Shown: positions 1 through 7,887, numbered from the stretch's first letter. The stretch: 27,222 nucleotides of DNA from an uncultured Brachyspira sp. (GCF_910578695.1 NZ_CAJTQJ010000033.1:1-27222), one strand, 5' to 3'. Notes: a model not told the origin generated them from the sequence alone. Numbers and translations are program-made.

Positions 1-66
1 TATTATTTAATAAAATTATTAATATATAATTTTGATTAGCAATAATAATAAAGTTTGGATTTATTT

Positions 67-1623
67 ATGAATGATAAAAAAATTACAGCTGCTATTTCTA
101 TAATGCTTTTAATAATATCTTTTTCTTTAACTATTTTTACAAGAGTTTATTCTTTTCCGAAAGCAGGAACAGATTTTGTAGATTTTCTTACTCATTTTTA
201 TGATATGAAAAAACATTATGATAATAATACAATTCCTGTAGTAGGTGCAAGATTTCAAATGGGACCATTAACTGAGGAAGTAGCTCCCAGAGTACCCGGA
301 GGTTTTTTCTATATACATTATTTAGTATGCTATAAATTGGCTAATGAAAATATATAATTAGCAAGAGTATTCAATTTTATCACAATGTTTTTGCCTGCTG
401 TTATATTTTTATTTTGGGTATATAAAAGATTCGGACTTTCTATAATGTCTATATTGTCAGTATTAACTTTATTTAATATATATTTTGTTTATACTAATAA
501 TATATTTTATAATCCTAATATAACGCTTTCTTTATCATTTTTACTTATACCGCTCTTAGGCGAATATATTATTGGCGATAAGCCTTATATTCCAGCTATT
601 ATGTTTTTCCCATTGTTAGCATTAATGGGACAGGCACATTTTGCAGTTTATTATAGTATTGTTCCTACTATCATAGTTTATCTTATTATAAGATACAAAT
701 ATACTATAAAAAATATCAAATTTCTTTTAATTGGAATTTTTTTAGCATTTTTAACATATCTGCCTTATTTAGTATCTGAAATAAAAAATGGTTTTTATAA
801 TACAAATAAAATGCTTAATTTTTCATCAAGCAGCGATTTAAAACAAGCATTTCCCTTTCCTCAGGTTCATTCTCTTATTATGTTTCCTACAAATGAATTT
901 TCTGTTATGTATTCTGCCAATAATTTTAAAAAGATAATGAGTTTTTATTTAAATGATAATCCATTTTTTATATTCACTTTAGGCTTACTAATAATATCTA
1001 TAATAGTTGTACTTACAGCCCTTTTATATTCTATAATAAATTTTTTTAAGAATAAGTATTATAAATTTGATTTAAAAACTAATGATAAATTATTAATCCT
1101 TACAAAAGAATTGATGTTAATATTTTTATTATATTTTCCAACAACTATATTAATAACATTTTTGGGAAGAGGAGTATCAGGACAATTCAGATATCATTTC
1201 GGCGGTTTTACTTTATCTTTTGTGCCTATGCTTTATTTATTATATAATTTGAGTATCAATTTAAAATATAAATATATTAATTACCTTTCTATTTTTTATA
1301 TGTTTAGTGCATTAGCTATGACTTTTAATATAGCTGTATTTTATAAAAATTATCAGGAGCCTTATAAATGGAAAAGTTATATTGATACTATTCAAAATAT
1401 ATCGAATGATTCTCAAGGAGAAAAGTTTATTATAAAAAATGGTTCAGAGTATTTCAGTCAAATGGGATTTGTTTATAGTAAAAACGGCTGTTGGAATGAA
1501 GTACAAAACAATGCAAATATTATTTATCATTTAGAGAGTTCAAAAAATAATACAAATATAATTAATTTGCCTATAATATCAAGCAATAATATTTATATAG
1601 TTTATAAAGAAAAAATAGAATAG
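67..1623 (+). pseudogene. GT-C-like membrane glycosyltransferase, interrupted by in-frame TAA
   Basis: One reading frame runs from the ATG at 67 to the stop at 1623 and is broken only by a TAA at 355-357. The N-terminal part (about 96 residues) and the C-terminal part (from 358) are in the same frame, so this looks like one nonsense mutation (or a base-call error) in a gene of about 518 codons. A TTG at 55 is a possible earlier start, but the ATG at 67 has GGAT upstream at normal distance. The product starts with a membrane anchor, then an extracytoplasmic stretch (TDFVDF, then RVPGGFF), then about nine hydrophobic segments and a polar C-terminal tail. This layout resembles GT-C fold transferases that use lipid-linked sugars (ArnT/PMT-like). 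The family call is inference; a general O-antigen-type membrane protein is possible. It converges with a GT2 gene, consistent with a surface-glycan locus. Confidence 0.6.
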
Positions 1624-1655
1624 GTTATTTTTTATTATAGTTATTTTTTATTATA
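1624..1655. repeat. 16-bp perfect tandem duplication between convergent genes
   Basis: The unit GTTATTTTTTATTATA occurs at 1624-1639 and again at 1640-1655. It covers the stop codon of the minus-strand GT2 gene (1641-1643), so the last codons (YNKK) and the stop are duplicated as non-coding sequence downstream. Probably slippage; no function is evident. Confidence 0.8.
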
Positions 1656-2474
1656 AACATTTTCTTTTTTTGATATATTAAATTTTGAAAGTATATAAAC
1701 AACGCCTATTAAAAATCTTAAAAAATACATTGACATAGAATAAATTGGATGCAGCAATAGTTTTTTCCATTTGCCTTTTTCTATATATACGCCGATATAA
1801 CGGTAAAAAATACCGAATTGCTTTTTAGTAGTTTTATCATATCCCCATTTTTTGAAATAATTATCAAAGTTAGAAGCATAATAACTTTTTTTTACTATAT
1901 ATTGTTTTAATGTATGATTTTCATTATGATAAAGCGGAGATTTTATTATTGATACTTCTCCTATTTCTTTTATTCTTCTGTCTATATCCCAATCTTCTGT
2001 GCCATTTAAATTTAAATCAAAACCTCCTATTTTTATAAATGCTTCTTTTCTAAAGAATCTTACGGCATCTATTACGGTTGCATCATAAAAGGAGCGTTCA
2101 AAACTTCTTACTCTATTAAAAAAACTGTTTCCGTAAATTTTTTCAGGTATATAAACAGCCTGCACATCTTTATTATTTTCAAAAATTTCCAAACATTCTG
2201 TAATAACATTTTCGGATAAAGTCATATCAACATCTAAAAATCCTATTATTTCGCCGCTTGACATTTCTGCCCCATAATTTCTTTGTGCAGAACGTTCAGG
2301 ACCTTTAATAAAAGTTTTTGCCCCCAATTGTTTTGCTGTTTCTACAGTTTTGTCCTCTGAACTATTATCTACTAATATTATCTCTGTGTCTTTATAATTT
2401 GAATTTTTCACAGCATTTATACAATCAGCAATAAAATTTTCAGAGTTTTTTGTTGTGATAATAATACTTACCAT
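1641..2474 (-). CDS. Family 2 glycosyltransferase (GT2, GT-A fold)
   Basis: The 277-residue protein opens with the GT2 start VSIIITTKNSENFI, has the nucleotide-binding stretch EIILVDNSSEDKT at about residues 31-43, and a DVD metal-binding motif at 81-83 (GFLDVDMTL), the equivalent of DXD. A GTEDWDIDRR stretch near residue 158 matches the ED acceptor/catalytic-base region of the family. The C-terminus has a hydrophobic segment (MYFLRFLIGVVYIL), so the enzyme is probably membrane-associated on the cytoplasmic face. It would transfer a sugar from a nucleotide donor to a surface glycan or lipid; the substrate cannot be read from sequence. The ATG at 2472-2474 is preceded by GGATAAG, part of a duplicated 21-bp segment. 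It converges on the broken GT-C gene. Confidence 0.85.
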   Translation of the reverse strand: MVSIIITTKNSENFIADCINAVKNSNYKDTEIILVDNSSEDKTVETAKQLGAKTFIKGPERSAQRNYGAEMSSGEIIGFLDVDMTLSENVITECLEIFENNKDVQAVYIPEKIYGNSFFNRVRSFERSFYDATVIDAVRFFRKEAFIKIGGFDLNLNGTEDWDIDRRIKEIGEVSIIKSPLYHNENHTLKQYIVKKSYYASNFDNYFKKWGYDKTTKKQFGIFYRYIGVYIEKGKWKKLLLHPIYSMSMYFLRFLIGVVYILSKFNISKKENVYNKK

Positions 2475-2477
2475 TTG

Positions 2478-2522
2478 CTTATCCGTAATAATATAATTTT
2501 ACTTATCCGTAATAATATAATT
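2478..2522. repeat. Tandem 21-bp repeat (24-bp period) at the GT2 start
   Basis: A perfect 21-bp sequence occurs at 2478-2498 and 2502-2522, separated by three bases. Read on the minus strand each copy carries an AT-rich TATTAT (possible -10) followed by CGGATAAG, the only Shine-Dalgarno-like sequence ahead of the GT2 ATG. The duplication therefore copies part of the promoter/ribosome-binding region. Confidence 0.8.
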
Positions 2523-2611
2523 ATTATAAAAATTATTTATTGTTGCCGTACATAAACTAGATTTCTATTTCTTTATTCGACAATAAAAAATTACCCGCTT
2601 TAAATATACAT

Positions 2612-2651
2612 AAATAAAAAAGATAATTAGCCATTCTAGTTTTTTTTATTT
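2612..2651 (-). terminator. AT-rich hairpin after the ankyrin/Rpn unit
   Basis: The arms AAATAAAAAA (2612-2621) and TTTTTTATTT (2642-2651) can pair. On the minus strand the second arm is itself a T tract. It lies 20 bases past the end of the Rpn remnant, where a terminator for the membrane protein-ankyrin-Rpn unit would be expected. The stem has no GC pairs, so the call is weak. Its minus-strand loop includes AATGGC, also found in the loops of the hairpins at 20120-20177 and 20226-20264. Confidence 0.35.
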
Positions 2652-2670
2652 ATTATTATCTATTGCTAAA

Positions 2671-2947
2671 TTAAAGTTTTTCTATCTTATATAAACTTAA
2701 ACCTGTAAGCCTATATAAGATTAATATACATATTCTCTTTTTTCATATTTTTAGCTAATGAATATTTTTCTTTTTACTCTTTCAAATCAATATTCTCAGA
2801 CAGATTATGAGGATTGAGAATTTCTAAATTATGTAATTCTTCAAAGCCTGAATCTTTAAGCACAGAGTTTACTAGTATATCTTCATTGTATTTGCTGCCT
2901 AAAAAATAATGCATAAAATAATTATTCATTCCGTTGATATTTCTCAT
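2671..2947 (-). pseudogene. Rpn-family (PDDEXK_2) nuclease remnant, internally deleted and frameshifted
   Basis: The minus strand from 2947 reads 57 codons: MRNINGMNNYFMHYFLGSKY, a segment ending in FEELHNLEILNPHNLSENID, then a stop at 2774-2776. This is the typical N-terminus of Brachyspira-type Rpn/PDDEXK_2 recombination-promoting nucleases (NxYFxxxFLG, then EILNPxNL). The same frame continues past the stop as KEKYSLAKNMKKENMYINLI, and after a frame change as RLTGLSLYKIEKL with a stop at 2671-2673. That is the usual C-terminus of the family; the 92-residue ORF at 12434-12712 has nearly the same KEKYALAKNMKNENLDINLI. About 200 residues of the middle, including the nuclease core, are missing. 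It starts 41 bp after the ankyrin gene on the same strand. Confidence 0.8.
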
Positions 2948-2953
2948 ACAGGA

Positions 2954-2981
2954 ATTATAACAAAAACTATATAAAAGTAAA
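2954..2981 (-). promoter_or_regulatory. Sigma-70-type promoter, predicted leaderless (Rpn remnant 1)
   Basis: On the minus strand TTTACT (2976-2981), 16 bp, TATAAT (2954-2959), with TG one base ahead of the -10. Six bases separate the -10 from the ATG, so the expected transcription start is the A of the ATG at 2947. Confidence 0.6.
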
Positions 2982-2987
2982 TATTTT

Positions 2988-4082
2988 TTATTTTGTAAGA
3001 AGCTTTATTATCTCTTCATTTTTTCCGTATTCTTTTGCATAGTATAATGCATCTTTATTGCCGTCTTTTATATTTTTATCAGCATAAGCATTTAAAAGCA
3101 TTTTGGTAATTTCTAAATTTCCGCTATGACAAGCCCGCATCAATGCAGTCATACCATATCTATTTTGAACATTAACATCAGCATTATTTTTTATAAGCAC
3201 TTTTACAGCATTAATATTATCATTATTAGCTGCCTCTATCAATGCAGTGTTTTCATCATAATTTTTATAATTTATATCCGCACCATTATCAATTAGCTTC
3301 TGTAAAAAAACTTCATTAGTAGAATATTCTGCTGCATTTATTAATGGAACGCGATAGCTAAGTAAAGTTATATCATTAGGACTTAAGATTTTCAAGCTTT
3401 TATCTAAAGAATCAGAACCATTTTTAAGCAAAATATCTGCTATATCATCATTACCGAACATATAAGCATAAATTAAAGCATTAGCATTATTTATGTTTCT
3501 TTTATTTATATCAGCTTTATTTTCAATTAAGATTTTAACAGTCTCTTTATAGCCTTTCATAGCTGCATACATTAGAGGAGTTTCTTCATCTTCATTGTCT
3601 CCGAAAAACAAATTAACATCAGCTTTATTTTTTATTAATAGTTTTAAGATTTCAGTATTTTCTTTACCGTCATCACCCTTGTTTAAAGCAGAAAATAATG
3701 CAGTTCTTCCTCTAAAGCCTTGATAATTAATATCAGCATTATAACTTAAAAGAAGTTTAACCATTTCCATATTATTATTATCAGCTGCAAGTATTAAGGC
3801 ACTATCTCCATCATACATTATAGCATTAACATCTGCTTTATATTTCAAAAGAAGTTCAGCCATTTCTATATTATCATTTTCCACAGCAATTGATAATAAT
3901 AAAGCGTTTTCAAAATTTATATCACCATTATATTTTTTAAGAATATTTTGAGCTTCTTTAATATTGCCGTTATTGACATAATATATTAATTTTTCTGATG
4001 CTTTGCTTTTATTATTATATAGAGTTTGACTGTATAAATACAGACTAAATAAAAATAAAATAAATATTAATTTTTTTATCAT
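2988..4082 (-). CDS. Secreted ankyrin-repeat protein (364 aa)
   Basis: The protein has an N-terminal signal peptide (MIKKLIFILFLFSLYLYSQT: two Lys, then about 14 hydrophobic residues), so it should be exported to the periplasm or surface. The rest is about nine 33-residue ankyrin repeats with the usual signatures: DSALILAADNNNMEMVKLLL, then TPLMYAAMKGYKETVKILI, then TALMRACHSGNLEITKMLL. There is no other domain. Ankyrin repeats bind proteins; the partner is unknown. The ATG at 4080-4082 has AAAGG nine bases upstream. It follows the 391-residue membrane protein by 28 bp on the same strand, so the two are probably co-transcribed. An Rpn-family remnant with its own promoter lies directly downstream. 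Confidence 0.9.
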   Translation of the reverse strand: MIKKLIFILFLFSLYLYSQTLYNNKSKASEKLIYYVNNGNIKEAQNILKKYNGDINFENALLLSIAVENDNIEMAELLLKYKADVNAIMYDGDSALILAADNNNMEMVKLLLSYNADINYQGFRGRTALFSALNKGDDGKENTEILKLLIKNKADVNLFFGDNEDEETPLMYAAMKGYKETVKILIENKADINKRNINNANALIYAYMFGNDDIADILLKNGSDSLDKSLKILSPNDITLLSYRVPLINAAEYSTNEVFLQKLIDNGADINYKNYDENTALIEAANNDNINAVKVLIKNNADVNVQNRYGMTALMRACHSGNLEITKMLLNAYADKNIKDGNKDALYYAKEYGKNEEIIKLLTK

Positions 4083-4110
4083 TTATAAGCCTTTTTAAAT
4101 TATTAAACTT

Positions 4111-5286
4111 TTATTTGTATTTAAAAAATATTATAGGTGCTATAAAAGAAAAAATAAATGAATATATACCATAAACATAAACAAAATTATATATTTTATT
4201 ATTGCCGATCACTGCCTCATTTATACTGAGATTATTTTTTAATATCTTTATTATAGACTTTATATTTTGTATTATGATATATATTAAATTAATGGCTATT
4301 ATCATATTAAGAAAGGCAATAGAAATTTCATTTATTTTAACTTCAGAAATAATCACTCTGTATATACTTGCACTCAATACCAATATATTAAATAAAAATG
4401 CTAGTATTGGAAATATTATATACATTGCTTTTGTTATTATTCCAGCTTTATAGTCAGCTCTTATAAAGTATAAAGTAAAAACAGATAAAATTAATAATAT
4501 ATTATAAATTATAAAAGACTTCATATTTGTATAAGGTATTATCGGTTTATAGAGCAATGCAAAAAATAAAATAAATATTAAAAATGAATATAGAAACAAT
4601 AATCCTCTTGAAATATATATTGAGATAACAGTTTTAAATCTCTTTTGTACAAAGAAAAATATGAAAGGTATTATAGAAAGAACAAATATAATAGACATAA
4701 AAATAAGTTTTTCAATTAACGGTTCTAAATCAGCTGCTATATCAGTTCTAAAAATAAATGTATCAATAAAAAAAACAATAAATATCCAAAATACAAATGC
4801 AGTAATTCCTGCTATGATAGAAAATAAAATTATATCTCCTAATTTAGTAAAACTATTAGATGTATTATTTTTAAAATTATTATCTGCCGAAAGTATTATA
4901 ATAAAAAACATTGTATAAGATAATATACTTTTATTAATCATTATATTAGACATAAAAAAATCAAGCATATTAGGTGTTTCGTTTTTTAAAGGCGATGAAG
5001 TAAATACTCCGAGTAAAAATAAAAGCAAAAATGACAAAAATGTTATTAGTATAGTTCTTTTATTAATATTTATGCTGAATAAAAATGAATAACAGAAAAA
5101 GTAAAAAACTTGAAAATAAAAACTATTAAAAATCATATTGTAAATTAATTTTTCAGAATCATATTCAGTATCAAATAATAATATATGTATATTCATAGGA
5201 ATAGAAGAAATTATCATTAATATAAATACTAATAGAAAATATATTATTTTTTTACTGCTGTAATTCATTAACTTATCTTTATACAT
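4111..5286 (-). CDS. Polytopic membrane protein of unknown function (391 aa)
   Basis: The protein is almost entirely hydrophobic, with about eleven to twelve predicted membrane segments starting with IIYFLLVFILMIISSIP and ending with IYSFIFSFIAPIIFFKYK. It has no signal for catalysis and no recognised motif; a DUF4153-like protein is a possible but unproven relation. Two starts are possible, the ATG at 5284-5286 and one six codons later at 5266-5268; neither has a strong Shine-Dalgarno. A TTTACA-16-TATAAT promoter lies at 5333-5360. It heads a probable operon with the secreted ankyrin gene 28 bp downstream, so it may be a membrane partner of that protein (inference from position only). Confidence 0.75.
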   Translation of the reverse strand: MYKDKLMNYSSKKIIYFLLVFILMIISSIPMNIHILLFDTEYDSEKLIYNMIFNSFYFQVFYFFCYSFLFSININKRTILITFLSFLLLFLLGVFTSSPLKNETPNMLDFFMSNIMINKSILSYTMFFIIILSADNNFKNNTSNSFTKLGDIILFSIIAGITAFVFWIFIVFFIDTFIFRTDIAADLEPLIEKLIFMSIIFVLSIIPFIFFFVQKRFKTVISIYISRGLLFLYSFLIFILFFALLYKPIIPYTNMKSFIIYNILLILSVFTLYFIRADYKAGIITKAMYIIFPILAFLFNILVLSASIYRVIISEVKINEISIAFLNMIIAINLIYIIIQNIKSIIKILKNNLSINEAVIGNNKIYNFVYVYGIYSFIFSFIAPIIFFKYK

Positions 5287-5332
5287 TCTATATAATTATT
5301 ATATATGTTTTTAATCAATATTTTTAAAATGT

Positions 5333-5360
5333 ATTATATATTATAATTATTAATTGTAAA
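5333..5360 (-). promoter_or_regulatory. Promoter of the membrane protein-ankyrin unit
   Basis: On the minus strand TTTACA (5355-5360), 16 bp, TATAAT (5333-5338), about 47 bp ahead of the 391-residue gene. It is divergent from the promoter at 5417-5445. Confidence 0.55.
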
Positions 5361-5416
5361 GTATGAATTGTTACAGCATAGCATTAGAAATATTTAAGAC
5401 TTTTTTATTTAATGCC

Positions 5417-5445
5417 TTTACAAACTTTTATATTATTTGTATAAT
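5417..5445 (+). promoter_or_regulatory. Promoter of the CxxC small-protein gene
   Basis: TTTACA (5417-5422), 17 bp, TATAAT (5440-5445), 33 bp ahead of the ATG at 5479. The leader of about 27 nt contains AAGGA at 5466-5470. Confidence 0.65.
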
Positions 5446-5478
5446 ACAAAAGCTAAAAAAATTATAAGGAAATTATAA

Positions 5479-5769
5479 ATGTCTGTAAAATGTGTTTGGT
5501 GCGGAAAATATATTGAAGAAATAAAAGGGCAGGCTGTTATGGATACATGCGAGGAATGCGAGGATTTTTTTGAAGATCATATTGATGATATATCAGCATC
5601 TTTAAATGAACTTCTTAAAAAAAATGAAAGTTCATCTTCAAAGCCTTCAAAAAAGAAAGCGTGGATAAGTTATTCTCTTATGACAGCAATTCATATGTTA
5701 AGTTCTAAACCATTCATAGAGTTTAAAGATTCCAAATATAAAGATTTAATTACAGATAATGAAAAATGA
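5479..5769 (+). CDS. Small double-CxxC (zinc-ribbon-like) protein, 96 aa
   Basis: The N-terminus has two CxxC pairs, CVWC (residues 5-8) and CEEC (24-27), spaced like a short zinc ribbon. They are followed by an acidic helix (EDFFEDHIDDISASLNELL), a Ser/Lys linker (about 51-60) and a more hydrophobic C-terminal stretch (AWISYSLMTAIHMLSSKPFI). The metal site is inferred from the cysteine pattern. No family was recognised. The start is supported by AAGGA eight bases upstream and a good promoter. It stands as a single gene, divergent from the membrane protein-ankyrin unit. Confidence 0.8.
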   Translation: MSVKCVWCGKYIEEIKGQAVMDTCEECEDFFEDHIDDISASLNELLKKNESSSSKPSKKKAWISYSLMTAIHMLSSKPFIEFKDSKYKDLITDNEK

Positions 5770-6024
5770 AAAAATTATATATAATCACCTATATATTTTT
5801 TTGCTTCGCAGTAAATTTAACTCTGTAAAAATATTAACTTCTAAAGACAATTATGTAAATATTTATTAATATAATAATGATTTATTAACAAAGAAAATAT
5901 AAACTGTTATGAAAGCAGTAAAAAATTAGTATAAATATTGTATTAATAAATAATTAATATATTTAAATTATGAAATATATTATTCTGTTTATATATAAAA
6001 TTATTGATTATATTTATTGTTAAC

Positions 6025-6072
6025 TAGGATTACTTATGAATAATAATATAGGATTGCTTATGAATAATAATA
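6025..6072. repeat. 24-bp tandem duplication of a ribosome-binding site and start codon
   Basis: The unit 6025-6048 recurs at 6049-6072 with one mismatch (A/G). Each copy holds AGGAT, a short spacer, ATG and AAT triplets. The two ATGs (6036 and 6060) are in frame, so the gene has two equivalent starts eight codons apart, followed by a run of AAT codons (poly-Asn). Confidence 0.85.
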
Positions 6073-6305
6073 ATAATAATAATAAAAGAGAATCAGAAAT
6101 AGTTAATTATGCTTCTGATAAAAAACAAAATACTTTTAATTCTGTAATTTCTTGGATTCCATTTGTATTAGCTTTATTGTATACAGTTTCGCCTGCAGAT
6201 TTTATTTTTGATATTATACCTGTACTAGGCTTAGGATAGGATGCTTTATTTTTAATTATATTGATTTTGCTTATATTTTTAGTTTTTAAAGTTTCATCTA
6301 ACTAG
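6036..6305 (+). pseudogene. DUF1232 (YkvA-like) membrane protein, interrupted by in-frame TAG
   Basis: The 67-residue N-terminal ORF contains the DUF1232 core, LALLYTVSPADFIFDIIPVL, which matches the family pattern LYxxSPiDxiPDxiPvlG. A TAG at 6237-6239 follows directly after GLG. The same frame continues with DALFLIILILLIFLVFKVSSN to a second stop at 6303-6305, which is the expected second membrane helix. The intact gene would be about 89 codons. A Tyr codon (TAT/TAC) would become TAG by one base change. The N-terminus is a low-complexity Asn run made by AAT triplets plus the 24-bp start duplication. If the stop is real, the truncated product keeps only one membrane segment. Confidence 0.7.
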
Positions 6306-6396
6306 TAATTATATATACTGTAATTTTTTATATTTAATTTAAAAATATAAATTCCGATTATAGAATAGTCATAATATATTTTTAAAGATTAAGAAG

Positions 6397-7827
6397 ATGG
6401 AAGAGATAAAAAAGTATTGGAATGAATTTTTAGATATTATAAGCGAAGATGATGAGTTTGCTGGTGCTGCATTGCTTGAAGGAAGTATTTTTATAGCTGA
6501 TAATGAAAATAAGGCTGATATAGTATGTTCTGGAGACTTTACTGCAGCTCATATAAAAAAAGATTTTTTGGGAAGAATAAAAGATTTTTTTGAAGATAAA
6601 TTAGGACATAGCATAGATATAGATGTTAAAGTAGATTCTGAATTTGTTAATGAGTATTTAAATAATGAATACTTAAATAATAATGAATACTTAAATAATA
6701 ATGAATGCTTAAACGATAATGAATACTTAAACAATAATGAAAATAATAATTCTGATACTGCAAAAAAAGAGATTTCTGATAATAAAGCTAATTTAAATAA
6801 TAAAACTAATTTAAACGAATATTTCAGATTTAATAATTTTATTCAGGGAAATAATAATAGATATGTATTTGAGGCTGCCAAATATGTATCATCTAATCCG
6901 GGTATGGAGTACAATCCTCTCTATATATACGGAAGTGTAGGAATAGGTAAAACGCATTTGCTTCAGGCTATAGGCAATAGTTATATTGAAAATAATCCAA
7001 ATGCTAAAGTTTTTTATATAGACGGAAGCGGTTTCAGAGATGAATATGTATCAGGTCTTCAGAATAAAAAACCTGAAATTTTTAAAAGAAAGTATAAATC
7101 TTTGGATATGCTTTTATTAGATGATTTGCAGCTTCTTGAAAGTGCTCAGGAAACATCTAAAGAATTATTTGAAATATTTCAGTCTTTGGATAATGCCTCA
7201 AAACAGATGGTATTTGTAAGCGATAAGCCTCCTAAAGAATTAAGAAATATAGAGGCAAGACTTAAAAATAGATTTGAAAAGAGTCTTATTCTCTCGATAG
7301 AGCCTCCGCAATATGAAACTAGGCTTGCTATAATAGAAAGAAAGCTATTTGATTTGCATACCAATATTGATGAAAAAGTTATGGAATATATGGCAGAAAA
7401 TATTACTACAGATGTAAGAAAGATTGAGGGAGCTATAAGGGCTTATTTATCAGTTAGGGATTTAATGAAAATAACCCCTGATATAGAGCAATGCGAGAAA
7501 CTTAATATATTTAAAGACTATTTTACTAGTAAGCCTAAATTAAATAATGCCACAATAAAAGAAATAAAGAAAATAGTAGCCGATTATTACGGCATAGAAA
7601 TATCATCTTTTGAAAGCAGGGACAGAACTAAATTCATATCAAAAGCAAGGCATGTTGCTATGTATTTGGCTTGCGAATATACTAAAAAATCTGTTACAGA
7701 GATAGGATTAGATTTTAATAGAGATCATGCTTCTGTAATTCATGCCAGAGATAAAGTTAAAGATGAGCTTAAAACGGGTTCTCATCTATATTCAGAAATA
7801 AATGAAATAATATCAAATATGTCATAA
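6397..7827 (+). CDS. dnaA: Chromosomal replication initiator DnaA
   Basis: The 476-residue protein has the four-part DnaA layout. Residues 1-80 are a divergent domain I. Residues 81-150 are an Asn-rich linker with NEYLNN repeats. Residues 150-350 are the AAA+ domain with YNPLYIYGSVGIGKTHLL (Walker A 179-186), LLLDDLQLL (Walker B about 239-247), VSDKPPKEL and RLKNRFEKSL (arginine-finger region). Residues 380-476 are the DNA-binding domain IV with RHVAMYLACEYTKKSVTEIG and RDHASVIHA. It would bind DnaA boxes and open oriC. The domain IV signature departs from the usual FGGRDHTTV: one Gly is missing and TT is AS. Walker A has S and I where GGVGLGKT is usual. No dnaN and no TTATCCACA boxes are nearby, so a diverged paralog is not excluded. 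The start has only AAGAAG upstream. Confidence 0.87.
   Translation: MEEIKKYWNEFLDIISEDDEFAGAALLEGSIFIADNENKADIVCSGDFTAAHIKKDFLGRIKDFFEDKLGHSIDIDVKVDSEFVNEYLNNEYLNNNEYLNNNECLNDNEYLNNNENNNSDTAKKEISDNKANLNNKTNLNEYFRFNNFIQGNNNRYVFEAAKYVSSNPGMEYNPLYIYGSVGIGKTHLLQAIGNSYIENNPNAKVFYIDGSGFRDEYVSGLQNKKPEIFKRKYKSLDMLLLDDLQLLESAQETSKELFEIFQSLDNASKQMVFVSDKPPKELRNIEARLKNRFEKSLILSIEPPQYETRLAIIERKLFDLHTNIDEKVMEYMAENITTDVRKIEGAIRAYLSVRDLMKITPDIEQCEKLNIFKDYFTSKPKLNNATIKEIKKIVADYYGIEISSFESRDRTKFISKARHVAMYLACEYTKKSVTEIGLDFNRDHASVIHARDKVKDELKTGSHLYSEINEIISNMS
6649..6744 (+). repeat. In-frame 18-bp tandem repeats in the dnaA linker
   Basis: About five copies of an 18-bp unit encode NEYLNN (with one shortened and one NECLND copy), at residues about 85-116 of DnaA. 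The copies are nearly identical in DNA, so copy number probably varies between strains. They lie in the non-conserved domain II linker, where length changes are tolerated. Confidence 0.85.
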
Positions 7828-7853
7828 AATATTAAAATAAATGTGAAAAAATA

Positions 7854-7881
7854 TTGACTTTTATATTATTTTATATATAAT
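7854..7881 (+). promoter_or_regulatory. Strong sigma-70-type promoter downstream of dnaA
   Basis: TTGACT (7854-7859), 16 bp, TATAAT (7876-7881). The expected start is about 7888, and a strong terminator ends at 7962, so the predicted transcript is about 75 nt and contains no real gene. Confidence 0.65.
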
Positions 7882-7887
7882 GAAAAT

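Noticed and set aside
55..66. TTG start four codons before the ATG of the GT-C gene
   Set aside because: The ATG at 67 is properly spaced from GGAT; the TTG has no site upstream.
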